A DNA stretch of 64,000 nt from NCBI GenBank assembly GCA_014773175.1, contig VXCM01002781.1, positions 1,844 to 65,843 of the forward strand, in the 5' to 3' direction. How positions within the stretch are numbered: position 1 is the stretch's first letter; the number at the start of each line of letters is the position of its first letter. Origin of the DNA: Lucifuga dentata (lineage: Eukaryota; Chordata; Actinopteri; Ophidiiformes; Bythitidae). This document shows, in pieces, positions 48,441-59,594 of the stretch. Under the pieces are notes generated by a model. That model was not told the DNA's origin. It saw only the letters and a program-made list of their open reading frames with translations, and did not search any database. A program made the position numbers and the translations under genes.

Positions 48441-48754
48441 NAGAAAAATGACAATACGAGATAAGTATTAAAACAAAATATAACACTGTACTGTACAAAT
48501 GGCAAAACGAAAAATACACAAAGAAAAATATATAATACTATATACATTTGTAAAGGGATGTATGTAGGGGTAAAGTGACAAGTGGTANAAAAAAAAAAAA
48601 AAAAAACAGTACAAAGATAGCCAAATGTGTTTAAATTTGAATATGAGAGAAATTTTAAGATTTGACATCGAGGGATTGGTTATGAAATATCTGGTGGGAT
48701 GCAAAATGGCTCAAATGGCTTGGATCCTCCATACTCAGCTGTAGTCTTTGCATT

Positions 48755-48990
48755 ATGCATCGTGTACTTTTGTTTTGGTCCTGTTTTGTCTTGCACTGGA
48801 TTTTGCTTCTTTTTGTTGCATTTCAATTATTTCTATTGTATTGTATTGTATTGTACATGGCTATACTTCACTGTGGTAGGCTGCAATATGTTACATGGAA
48901 TTCCATTGTCTTGCAAGGTGCTGTGCATTGTTTCAATGCATTTTATTGGGTTGTGTTGCGCAGTATAGTCTTTCATTGCATTGTGTTGTC
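48755..48990 (+). repeat. Decayed TTG-rich tandem region
   Basis: Four clean (TATTG) units at 48836-48855 sit in about 230 bp dominated by scrambled ATTGCA/TTGTATTG words, with strong T+G bias on the plus strand. Likely an old pentanucleotide array. Confidence 0.55.
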
Positions 48991-49353
48991 AACAAGCAGG
49001 TGTGTAAAGGCCTGAAGGATTACACTCATCCTCAGATGACGTGCCAGAAGTGGGACTGCAGGACACAGGCTAATCTGGTTATAGAGGAACATTATTGTTT
49101 GTCACAGAGCTGTTTAAGTGTTGCTAGCTTGGAGTGGTATTAGTGACATCATCACATGCGGTCCAGCGTTTGCAGGATTACAATAGAATTTGTTTTTCTT
49201 GTTGACAGTAAATACACACTGGCTCCTTGTAGAGCAACAGCATGGAAACATGGAGACATAAGGCATACACATTTTTCATATAAAAAAAAGTCTCTATATA
49301 ACACACAAGTACATACACACACTCACACTTCTGCCAGCACTGTGATCTTGAAA

Positions 49354-49476
49354 CCCCCAGTGCATGTCATTGGAAAATCAATACGGCTTGCTTTTTCATC
49401 CAATTAATTAGTGANCCCCCAGTGCATGTCATTGGAAAATCAATACGGCTTGCTTTTTCATCCAATTAATTAGTGA
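49354..49476. other. Single-N join with 61-bp duplication
   Basis: Positions 49354-49414 and 49416-49476 are identical 61-bp copies around N at 49415. Confidence 0.9.
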
Positions 49477-49662
49477 CTAGCGGTGTGTGTATGTGTGAGT
49501 GTGTGTACTCAGCTCTGTATGTGGGTGTGTATGTAAGTTTGTTTGTGTATGTAAATTGAGTGTTGGTTGTGTGTTATCTGGGGCAACCATCCTTCATGTC
49601 CATGTTTGGTCTGTTGGAATACGTGTCTTGTTAGTGTGTTGTGTGTTATGACTATAAAATCA

Positions 49663-49664
<2 letters not shown>

Positions 49665-49702
<38 letters not shown>
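49665..49702. repeat. (AC)n microsatellite
   Basis: About 18 AC units, preceded by GT-rich sequence at 49480-49650 in the opposite sense. Confidence 0.95.
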
Positions 49703-49703
<1 letters not shown>

Positions 49704-49772
49704 TGTGAGCTTCATGAATGACGCCATCCAGTCTCCCCAATGTATAAAGCAAATCGTTCCATTCTGAGAGCT

Positions 49773-49824
49773 GGGGGAGGGGGGTGGGCCAGGGTGTGTG
49801 TGTGGGGGTGGGGGGTGGGGGGTG
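49773..49824 (+). other. Strong G-quadruplex-forming motif
   Basis: Seven runs of three to six G residues within 52 bp, separated by loops of one to nine bases. This exceeds the usual G3+N1-7 x4 rule. Structure is predicted only. Confidence 0.7.
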
Positions 49825-52800
49825 TCAGACCACAGAAGTATTTTAATGAGATTCCATGACGTGTGCTTTATAACTGGCTCCCTCTTATCATTCTTTTACA
49901 AAGACATGGTGTGGGATAAGGTAAAAATGCACTCTGAAAACCAGGTTGTTGTGTGCCATTGACATGTCCTTAAATGGTTCCAATCCAATTCCAAACTTGT
50001 GAACTTTTATGCTACAGCAGCCTCCAGAGAATTAATGACCTAATACATAGCTATCAAAGAGAAATCAGAGGAAGTGGAGTGCCTCTCCTGTTTGTGGCCT
50101 GAAGTAAGACCTGCTCATGCTCCTGCCCCAGATTTTGGAAACAGCACGATTCCTGTTTTCTCCTCTAGGGGTGTAGGTTAGTTATGTTAGTTAAGTAACT
50201 GCAAATACAAGACTTTTTTTTTTTTTTTTTTTTTTACTATGATAGCTAGTTGCAGCCTATACTGCAGCCACATAACTCTAAACAGAGTAACAGAGAGCAG
50301 CTTCCTCATGACAAATATTAGTCTCTGTCCTTGCACTGAATGTATGCAAGTGTGCATGTGTGTGCGTGGGGTGTGTATGTGCCAGTGGGCATGTGAGCGA
50401 GTCTGCCTGTGTATCCTCCTGAGAAGTGATGTGGGGTTAAAAAGGGAAAAATGAGAGAGGAAAGGGAGGTAGTGAGCAAACGAAAGCTGTCCTGTGGCTG
50501 ACTGTGAGACACAAAGCCCTTAATTACACTGTACAGGCATCACAGGAATAGCAGACGGCCCGGCTATAATGGGATCCAGATGAGGGAATTATACCATTTC
50601 CTGACAAAATGGCTTCAAGATGGCGGCCAGCGCTACCGTCCTGAGTTCTAATAGAGCTGATGGGAATCAAAGAACTTAAAATTGCGGGTGGGATGGAGGT
50701 GCTGTGGCACAGCAGGGAGCTTGAGTGGGTATCGTGATGAGGGAAATATGAGCCTAGCATCCCCACATTGAAACACATGTTGATGTGTGTGAAAATAAAA
50801 GGTGTGTGCCCTTTTCCTTTGCCTGTGTGTGTGTTTGCATATTGTGTGTTTTGCCAGGGCTTTGTGGGCTGTCTGTGTGCCAGATATCAGTAGCAGACCC
50901 AGCACTGTTTTTGATTAAAGGCTATGACCAAGCGACTGAAGTATGCCTCTCAGACTGTGAGAGACACAAAGACAGTGATGTAACAACAGAAATGTGGTGA
51001 TTTTTGATGGATTTGAGACTTTGATCTTCAAAAAGAAAGCAGATGAGATGTCAGGAGTGGCCAGTGGCCATGAGAGCAAGTGAGAAGAAATAGAGAGCAA
51101 TATCTTGGGGACTTATTGTTTTGGATAGAGACACAATAACAGAAGATACCCCACATAACTCCCATGTTTTCTAAAACCTCAATCTGTCTCACCCGCTCTT
51201 TTATTGTATCAAATTCCCCACAAGCCCAGTGTCTCTTTCACTATATATACTCTTACCTTTATTCTCTTGCCAATTTTCTTTCCACAGTCTTGCTGCCCAT
51301 AACACATTTTGTCAAGTGACTTTCCCAGCAAAAAAAAACCAAAACAAAACAAAACAAAAAAAAAAAAAAANAAAAAAAAAAAAAAACACAAAAAACAAAG
51401 CTGCACTGAACCACAATCCCAGGGTGAAATTGAGCACTTTTACAGTGAATCACATTGAAAAGGCAGACGTTTTATTCCTCCTATAACAATAAATAGCAGG
51501 ACTGAATGGAGGGGAGAGAAACACACACGGGGCTGCTTTATCTATGAAGTCTCTCTCTTTCAAACCATTTCCCTCCATCTTCGTGCAGGTACACCCTCTC
51601 CCTCGACATCTCAATGCAGCTTTTGTTCTCAACCTTTCCAGCATGATCTCTTGATGTTAAAGGAAAGTGTTTACCATACAAACATGACAGATGGGGAATA
51701 ACTGTGGATGGTTATGATGTAATATTCTTAACTTGGATGCTCTGAGTTGATGAAGACATAAAGGTAACAACAGAGATGGATGGTGTGTACGTGTGTTTAT
51801 GTATATGTGGTCGGATGAGTGTGTGTCTGCATCAGCACGAACAGTGTGACAGAAAATACAGTATACCGAGCTCTACAGAAAGACAAAAAAAACCATGAAA
51901 AAGCAGGAACAATGACAGAAAAGTAGGCGTGGAGCAGAAAAGAAAAGAAAAAGGGNGAATCAGAGGAAGGGTCCAACTCCCTGGGGAATGAATGGCATTA
52001 AATAAGTGATAAATATTCAACAGACGGCAAGCAGGCACTCAGGAGACACCTTGACAGCCCAAACAAATACTTACTGAGCACACTCCAGCAACATGTACCA
52101 AATTACACAGTAGTCCCCAGCTGATTTTACTGACAGCAGACAACACTGGCAGAACAGGGCTGGGGAAGATGCAGGCGATGAAAAATAAGGACATGGTGGT
52201 CGGCAAGGGAGAGATGACAGGAAGAGGAGGGTGGGAACTGCAGGTGTAACACCGGAGAGTTACTGTTTCTACAAGACTGACAGTTTTTACAAGTCTTTGT
52301 TTTCCTCAGACCTTCTTTCCCATCATTTGTCTTTTCTCCTAAATCTTTCCCTCTCTTCCTATTTGTCTCCCTCTCTCTGAAAAGTTACAGGAAGTAGACT
52401 TGACCCTTTCTGTAACCCCTCTTGAGAGGCCATCGATCAGAGGACAGCCCCCAATATACTGAGGGAGGAGAAAGGGAGTTGGAAGGAGGGATGAAGGAGG
52501 ATGTAGAGAGTTGCAGAGGTTAGTTCTGGAGGTCAGAGTGTGATTGTACTGGGGAGAGGAAGTGTATGGACCAGGGGAAGCTGATGTAATGCATTTCAGT
52601 CAGGTGAAAAATGGTCATGTCGCTCCCCCAGGACACCACACTCCACCGACCAGGAGGTGAACAAGCCTTTTCCAGAACAACACGCATATAGAAAGACACA
52701 GGTATACACAGATCTCATACATGCATGTAAAAATAGAGGGACATTTGAAGTATAAAATTCCCTAGATTTACTCCTAAAAAAAATCTGTCCACCTAACACG

Positions 52801-53745
52801 GTTATGCATGTATTTTGATATATACTTGACATGCACAAGTTCACACACATTCATGCACACAGTTGAGTTTGCCTACAATAAAACACTTAAACACAGAAGG
52901 TAAAAATACTATGGAGACCACTGAGACCAGTGCATGCACACACAAGTCAGAAAAAAAAAAATTAAATAATAAATTATGTAAATAATAAGTAACTTTAAAT
53001 AATTTAAAGTATTTCACAAAATAAAATAAGGCAATACACTAAATACTGGATGAGATGAATAGTAATAATATATAAATTTTTAAAAATATAAGAAATCATA
53101 GACTGTGCTATACTTTAATTAGGTGGAAAGATAAAATGAAAAAAAAATGAATGAAATAGAAATACTGTAAAACAAATCGATGAATAAAATAAATATGAAG
53201 GCAAAACAAAGAAGAGTAGGACAAAACAGGACTAAAATTCATAAAACATTTGAAGACAGTAAAGGTTTCCATGTAGTTGTGATAAGAAACTGGCCTGTAT
53301 TTTGAAAAGTAAAACTGGCTACAAACAAACAAGGACAAAAAAACATGTTGCACTATTCCAGTAAAAGGCAATTTGATGCAACAGTGTCACCTACAATATG
53401 CATTCACACCTATCACTATCAGAGTGTCTGTCTCGATTACATTCAGAGTTAGTCCTCAAATCACATCCAGTTCCTACCTTCAATCACAGTCATGGTCCTC
53501 AGATAATGTGAGACAAAGATGGAGAATGGATTTTCTCGATTCTTTCCATATCAGCCTGTCTGTTGTGGCTTATGTTAATGTCACTGCTGATGGACTGCAC
53601 AACCGTAGAATGACAACACACTTGGAATAACAGCACATGAAGCATTGGTGCTTTGGCTTCTTGCATGTGTGATCTGAACTGTGGAATATGAAATCTGATT
53701 GTGACTATCTCTATCACCTCACCCACCCAGTGCTCTTCCTGTGTG
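49825..53745. other. Non-coding stretch
   Basis: I see no gene. Poly-T at 50211-50235, an N-split poly-A at 51.4 kb, a single N at 51956, and a very AT-rich block at 52960-53160. A YY1-like CAAGATGGCGGC occurs at 50616-50627. Confidence 0.55.
51356..51386. repeat. Poly-A tract split by N
   Basis: A-run with N at 51371, preceded by (AAAAC)n-like units from 51341. Confidence 0.85.
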
Positions 53746-53981
53746 TATACACTGTAAGCCCTGATATGCTCATTCAACTTAAAAAAAAAAAAAAACCAGG
53801 GTAACTCGTAGCCCTAAAAATGTTAAATTATGCATTGTTGAACAAACAAAAAAGTATATGTTCAATGAACCGAGGATTCTCAATAGAAAAGCCTCAGATT
53901 TTTAGGTACAATGAACTAATATTACATGGTTACAATAACTGTATCTGCTCTTTACGGGCAGCATTTTTCAGTAAGTGGGGA

Positions 53982-54112
53982 ATAATTTCATTTTGTTCAG
54001 AATCAGAATTGTTTTCTGTAATCAATTGCAATTATTTTGACAGTTANATAATTTCATTTTGTTCAGAATCAGAATTGTTTTCTGTAATCAATTGCAATTA
54101 TTTTGACAGTTA
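53982..54112. other. Single-N join with 65-bp duplication
   Basis: Positions 53982-54046 and 54048-54112 are identical 65-bp copies around N at 54047. Confidence 0.9.
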
Positions 54113-54232
54113 CGATAATACCTTCTTTTTTTTTAATACCAACAAATGTTGACAGTTGCATAAAGATGCATAAAAAATTACCTGTACAATCACATAGGGG
54201 TTTAATCTTGAGATGATCAAAAACACCACTCA

Positions 54233-54534
54233 ATAACCCATCCAGGGTTATTGAGGGGTCACGTGGGGGCTGGAACCTATCCCAGCAGTCATTGGGTGAG
54301 ATGCGGGGTTTACCTGGACAGGTCGCCAGTCTATGGCAGGCTGACACATAGAGACAAACTCATTCACCTTCATGTCTTTGGAGGTGGGAGGAAGCCGGAG
54401 CACCTGGAGAGACCCACGCAGACATGAGGAGAGAACATGCAAACTCCACACAGAAAGGACCCGGTTGGCCTCGAACCCGGACCTTCTTGCTGTGAGGCAA
54501 CAGAGCTAGCCACCATGCTCACCACTTGATCACC
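54233..54534 (-). repeat. Teleost interspersed repeat, near full length, tRNA-like head
   Basis: Read on the minus strand it starts GCATGGTGGCTAGCTCTGTT, then CTCACAGCAAGAAGGTCC and GGGTTCGAGGCC. It continues through GAGTTTGCATGTTCTCTCC, TCCTCCCACCTCCAAAGACA and CTGCTGGGATAGGTTCCAGC. GGTTCGAGGCC resembles the pol III B box (GGTTCGANNCC), which favours a tRNA-derived SINE head. I know this family as one of the commonest repeats in percomorph fish, but its formal class is uncertain to me. Confidence 0.75.
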
Positions 54535-54679
54535 AAGATTCTATTTTAAGCAACTAGATAAAAAAAAATATCCAAAAAGTACAACTAACTCAAAATCATT
54601 AGGTCATATATGGAATACGTTCACTTTTGGGTACAATTAACTTTTTTTGAGTTAAAATAACATTTGGTATTACAGTGTA

Positions 54680-54760
54680 TGTATATATATATATCTATAG
54701 ATATAGATATATATCTATAGATATATATATATAGTGTGTGTGTGTGTGTGTGTGTGTGTG
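54680..54760. repeat. Compound (TA)/(ATAGATAT)/(GT) array
   Basis: A TA-rich tract with ATAGATATAT/CTATAGATAT palindromic words is followed by about 13 GT units. It starts right at the end of the 10-bp-TIR element. Confidence 0.9.
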
Positions 54761-54764
54761 AGCA

Positions 54765-55318
54765 CACTTATTGAAGTTTGCATCTTCAACACTTCATCCT
54801 CAGTGCAACTCTACAGTGTACATGGTAAAGGGTCACAAACACCATGAGCCTGACCACTAAAGTATTGCTTTCTTCCTTTTCATCCATATAAGCCTTTACT
54901 TTGGTTCCAAAAGGGCACATTAACATTTGGAAGCTACCCACACACATTGTTCATTATCCAACTCTCCCAGCAGCAGCACCCCCTCAAATCATTAATAGTA
55001 TGTAAATCCCATCATCAGCATCACTCGCCATGTCTTTCAACAGATGCTGACAGTCTTCACACTTTATAGGTCAGGAGCTAAACACCACAGCCAGCAAAAA
55101 AGAGCAAGCTCAAAGGCCTCTGGGAAGAAGGGAGTGACGGGGGAGAGAGAGACGACAACAGAGAAGCAGGGAGGGGTGACCAGCTTCCTCTGATGTCACA
55201 GGCTCCCCACAGAGTCCAGACTCTTTGCTGGTTTTTACCGTGTCTTTTTCCATAAACCTTTCAAATTGTAGTGTGGTGACAGTGACAGCAAGTGACACAT
55301 TCATCATACTTTTCGCAG
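54765..55318. other. Non-coding stretch
   Basis: I see no gene. It is followed by a possible small exon described separately. Confidence 0.5.
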
Positions 55319-55371
55319 CCTGCTTTTAGAAGTCCTCTGAGACTGGCTATGCTGGAGAGGTCGCAGTACAG
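55319..55371 (+). other. Possible short exon (speculative)
   Basis: Pyrimidine-rich TCATCATACTTTTCGCAG precedes, and ACAG|GTAAAG follows as a near-consensus donor. The 53 bases read openly in one frame as PAFRSPLRLAMLERSQY. An alternative acceptor at 55329 gives a 42-base in-frame exon. I do not recognise the peptide. Similar splice-like pairs occur by chance in 64 kb, so support is weak. Confidence 0.15.
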
Positions 55372-55403
55372 GTAAAGAAAGAGAGAAAAAGAGAGAAGAG
55401 AGC

Positions 55404-55410
55404 AGAGAGA

Positions 55411-55457
<47 letters not shown>
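55404..55457. repeat. (GA)n microsatellite
   Basis: About 26 GA units with one CA interruption near 55422. GA-rich sequence starts already at 55374. Confidence 0.95.
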
Positions 55458-55460
<3 letters not shown>

Positions 55461-56541
55461 ACAGCTACTGAAAAACACAATGGAATCCTCAGAATGAAAA
55501 GGGAGATGCTAATGAATTTCTGAGGAGTTTTTGTAGAGGAAAAATTGCCTCAAACTCTAATTTAGTAGCTCTCCAGATCTCAAGGTTTCAGCGTGAAAGT
55601 CTAACATCTTTAAATAGTGCAATCTTTAAGCTATGAGTGCAGGCCTGGAGCGTTGCTACTGCCACTGACTACATCCTGCAGCAATTTAAGTTCCTTAGAA
55701 CACTCAGTACAGTCTTGATGCCTTCTGACAAGAAAAGTATGTGTCGTGTGTGTCACACAGTATGTGTTACTCATAACAACTGGAAATGCACTTAATCAAT
55801 TCCAGAGCATGTACTTAATAAGCCTTTGTAAATGTACTTATGAAACACATCTACTCAGTGAACCTTAGGGAAAAAATGCTTCAGAAATCACCCCAATCTG
55901 TTACTTTATTATTCTGAGTTAATGTTTTATTCTATCAAAAAAGAAAACTATTATTACATAAAGAGTATTTAGTCGGTATTCATTGGATTTCTTCTGTGAT
56001 TTGTATTCACACACCATTCAAACAAAGATACAAAGTCTGTAAAAGAATCTTATTATTTTTGCTTTATCATGGAAAAAAGGGACTGGATATATTTTAGCTA
56101 ATATCCTGAATGAAAACAAAGAGTAATTTCAAATGTATGCTTCAGCAATAAGTGATGGGTACAGTTAATGTCAGAACGGGTGCATAGATCAGACACAAAA
56201 CTATCAGACTTATGGTTCTGAGTTTCATTCTGACCCAATCATGACTAATTTTTTGCTGAATAGAAAAGGACCATTAGCTTTTGGTTCATTTCCTTCTGTA
56301 ATAACATCTTTTTGATAAGTTGCCATGCCTCAGTCCTCTGTCATATCATATTGTTTTGTTTCTGCTGTGACACATGAGAGTGAAAGCTTGAGAGAGATCT
56401 AATGGTGAGAAAGACGGGGGTGGGATGGTGGTGAAGTGAAGCGTCCCCATTAAGTTTAAATCAATCATATACAGGAAGCAATCCAGCCTGGCACAGGTAA
56501 AGAGGAAATTAGAAGAAAGGCTGGCGATCTATGCACTTAAA

Positions 56542-56569
56542 TACACACACACACACACACACACACACA
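56542..56569. repeat. (AC)n microsatellite
   Basis: Fourteen AC units. Confidence 0.95.
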
Positions 56570-57221
56570 ACAAAGACTGTGTGTACACTGTACACACATA
56601 CAGTAGTTTGACTAGTCTGGATAGGACTGATAGGAAATAGGACAGTCAGGAAGTAGCCTTGAGTGCGGAGATTGTTTTGTCCCATAAGTTTCCCACTTTC
56701 TGTCTTTCTGTTTAAACAGCAGCTACAAATAGGTTTCTACTTACAAGTGATATAAGCTTTCCATTACTGGCTCACATCTGGTCAGTGTCCTGCCTCCACT
56801 CTCTCTTTCTCTCTATCTGTGTGAGAGTGGGAAGATACTAATTACAAGTAATTTAGATGCCTTTTTTTGTGAGTTTGAGTGCATTTAACAACCTGTTCAG
56901 CAGGTAATTCTACTTTTCATTAAGGAGACTGTGTACTCAACCAAGGTGTGAGCCTCTTACTTTGGGACCTCCTCTTTAAATGCTGACCAATCACTGCACA
57001 CATTGTCACCCTGCTGACTGAGCTGATTACAATCATGATTATAAGATGTCTAGCGATGGTGAGATATTTGGACTTAAAGTGACGATAACAACGGTAATTG
57101 TTACCAGTGTTTGTGTGTTTGTGTATTTGTGTGTGTACTGTACATATGCATCCAAGTACATATGGATCTGTTAGGTAACTCATGTACTGTACTTTTACAG
57201 TGCTACTGTATTATCTACATG

Positions 57222-57256
<35 letters not shown>

Positions 57257-57521
57257 TATTATTCTTTTAATTTTTCCTATAGACCCTCACTGGGGTATAA
57301 GGAATGAAAACACACAAGCAACAACCAGCATACAAACAAAACATAGAAACCAAAACTCTGCACATACATAAAAGTCTAGGAAAAACCCATTTTCCTGCTT
57401 GTTAAATGTCAGGCTGCAGTTAGAAGGCATCAATTTTTCATTGTCTGGTGGTAAGATAATCACTTGGATTAAATGGCTGACAAGGTAAGAGACTGGATGG
57501 ACCTAGAAAAGACTCTGACAT

Positions 57522-57557
57522 GAGAGGAGAGGAGAGGAGAGGAGAGGAGAGGAGAGG
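57522..57557. repeat. (GGAGA)n pentanucleotide array
   Basis: About seven clean GAGAG/GGAGA units, all purine on the plus strand. Confidence 0.95.
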
Positions 57558-57629
57558 GTTTCAGCAGACTTGCTGGAAACGATAACTGAGAACAAGAGCT
57601 TCAACCATTATTTATTAGCAGAGGTGGAG

Positions 57630-57760
57630 CAAGTCATTCTTTTGTTAAGTCACAACAAGTAAGTCTCACATTTTGAGAAGTCCTAAGTCAAGTCACGAGA
57701 TAAGACTGACAGGCAAAAACATAAGATTTGCTTGTGACTTGTAAAACAATGACTTGGTTT
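57630..57760. repeat. AAGTC-rich dispersed repeat fragment
   Basis: Repeated words AAGTCA, AAGTCTCA, TAAGTCAAGTCAC and TGTGACTTG occur in a pattern I know from a common teleost repeat (AAGTCAAGTCTCAAGTC-type). Boundaries and class are unclear. Confidence 0.45.
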
Positions 57761-57990
57761 CATCTTTGTTCAATAGGATCAAAACAATGTGAGTTACAGT
57801 CAATTGGCAGCACCAGAATTTAACAGTTTTCCCTTCATCTCATTTATTGTAGGTCTGTGATCTGCTTTTAACACAATCAAAACTTCATGTTACATTGAGG
57901 GAAATCTTTACCAGACTCATGGCATTTTGAGGAGTGTATCGGATGTCAGATAAGGTCAAAGGTATTGTTACTATGCAGGAGAAAAATGTT

Positions 57991-58030
57991 AAAAAAAAAA
58001 AAAAAAAAAANAAAAAAAAAAAAAAAAAAA
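57991..58030. repeat. Poly-A tract split by N
   Basis: A-run with N at 58011. Confidence 0.85.
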
Positions 58031-58752
58031 CCTTTATGGGAGGTCAGAAAAGCAGGGTGATATTCACATCTATTTTCAACCTTTTCTGAGAAAAGGTTTA
58101 GCTGAATGTAGGTCAAACTTCGACACATGCCAAAAAATGCCAGCATCAGTTACAGTTAAAAAGGGCAACAGTAGAGATATGAGCATCCTGTAAGACACGA
58201 GAAGAGACAGACAAAGAAAGAGAAGCAATAGAAGAAAAGAAGAAGAGGGAAGCTGAAAGGAGTTTTCATACCTATGTGGTTTACTCTGGTTGAATCTGAT
58301 TTTGAACTGTTTAGAGGTTTGTTTGTGGTGTGAACATGATCCAAAACAGTTCTAAACCAACTATGAGGCAATTTGTTGATTTACTGATCAAGAATGTCAC
58401 TGGTGTTAGGAAAGCTACACCTAGATTACCCACAGATGCTCTGAAAAGGCAGCAATCAACCTTACATATAGCACATCTTCAGATTAGCATATTAAAGATT
58501 AGCATACATGTATATGTGCTCAATATGTGCTCCATTCTCCTGTTCAACCAACTGAAGACAGCTCATCTCCTCTGTATGTGCAAGTTTCAAGACTTTGTGG
58601 ATTCAAATTCTGCATCCTGCTGACAAAGTTTTGACAAAGAAAATCTCCCTTGTTTTCAAAGCTCAATGTTGACAGGTACAATATGTACTGAGCTCGCAGT
58701 GATTTTTGTTTTATTTATTGTGTAGCCCTTTGACTGTTAATGAATTTTTATT

Positions 58753-58785
58753 GGCCCCAGTCCTCATCAAAGTTGCCCATCCCTG
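58753..58785 (-). mobile_element. Possible hAT-type terminal inverted repeat remnant
   Basis: On the minus strand this reads CAGGGATGGGCAACTTTGAT then GAGGACTGGGGCC. CAGGG(G/A)TGGGCAA is a known hAT-superfamily terminus. I did not find the matching end or an 8-bp target duplication, so it may be a solo end. Confidence 0.4.
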
Positions 58786-59269
58786 GTATATATAAATACG
58801 CAGCCCCCCGATTTAATTTGTCCGGCTGCAACCTTTGCTATTGTTTTCCTCTTTGTTGTTCTGCAGTAGAGTATGGAACATTTATGAGAGGTTCCAGTAT
58901 GCTCAAAAATGTCCCAGTAATCTGAAATGAAAATCACAGAGGTCCCGGTGCTGGATAATGGTGAGAACTGGCCCGCTTCGAGCACTGGATCGAATAAAAG
59001 TAACAACTCATTCACTGATTCAGACCAGAGTAAATGGACAACACGTTTGAAAATGACCAAAAAATCTTTGCGTTTGCTGATTGTGTCTCTAACATTAAAA
59101 GGTGGATGTAATGTGGCCAATACTAGATGTGCAGCATACAGTAAATTCTAAGTATGGTGCAAAAGCTGGCAGTAGTACAGTGGTACAGCAGCTTCTCTGG
59201 TTCTCAATAATAGTGCAAGTTCTGTAGTTTCTGATAGTGATCATGAGCTCCAAGTCAGGGATTTGTTAC

Positions 59270-59369
59270 TTACGACTGCTGTTTTGCACTGTTGGCACTT
59301 CATATACCGTTGGATGTACCTTATATGGTTGCTTTTAAATATTTTTATGTCTTTTTATTTATTGTTGTT

Positions 59370-59406
<37 letters not shown>

Positions 59407-59436
59407 TTCTTGGTTATNTTTTTATTTATTGTTGTT

Positions 59437-59473
<37 letters not shown>

Positions 59474-59590
59474 TTCTTGGTTATTTCTATTTATGTGTTT
59501 GGTTGTCTCGAATTGTACTGAGACTGGAATAACTACAATTTCACTCCCCTTTACACCTGTGTATTGACAATAAACAATTTCGAACTTGAA
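59270..59590 (+). mobile_element. LINE 3' end, plus orientation
   Basis: GTTTTGCACTGTTGGCACTT leads through T-rich sequence and the GT/AT array to TTGGTTGTCTCGAATTGTAC and GAGACTGGAATAACTACAAT. It ends with GTGTATTGACAATAAACAAT and TTCGAACTTGAA. This ending is typical of fish L2-like elements. No ORF2 sequence was identified upstream. Confidence 0.6.
59352..59484. other. Single-N join with 66-bp duplication
   Basis: Positions 59352-59417 and 59419-59484 are identical 66-bp copies around N at 59418. Each includes a (GT)n(AT)n array. Confidence 0.9.
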
Positions 59591-59594
59591 GTCT

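Larger units (their letters stand above)
53748..54679. mobile_element. Non-autonomous element with 10-bp TIRs and nested SINE-like insert
   Basis: The left end TACACTGTAA and right end TTACAGTGTA form a perfect 10-bp terminal inverted repeat, and TA lies immediately outside the left end (TATACACTGTAA). The interior is AT-rich, with words such as GTTGAACAAAC and AACTTTTTTTGAGTTAAAAT that recur in teleost elements ending in ACAGTGTA. No transposase. A repeat of about 300 bp is nested at 54233-54534 and one 65-bp assembly duplication inflates the length, so the original element was roughly 560 bp. Confidence 0.65.
55460..58740. other. Non-coding stretch
   Basis: I see no gene. It carries the simple repeats listed separately and a poly-T of about 32 bases at 57224-57255. 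The region 58200-58255 is purine-rich. Confidence 0.55.

Noticed and set aside
50616..50627. YY1-like CAAGATGGCGGC
   Set aside because: A good motif match, but isolated, with no CpG-rich promoter context. Recorded only.
53820..54152. 110-codon frame containing an internal repeated peptide
   Set aside because: The repeat comes from the 65-bp duplication around the N at 54047, a likely assembly artefact.
59263..59567. Overlapping frames with repeated Val-Cys and Tyr-Ile blocks
   Set aside because: They are translations of the (GT)n(AT)n array duplicated around the N at 59418.
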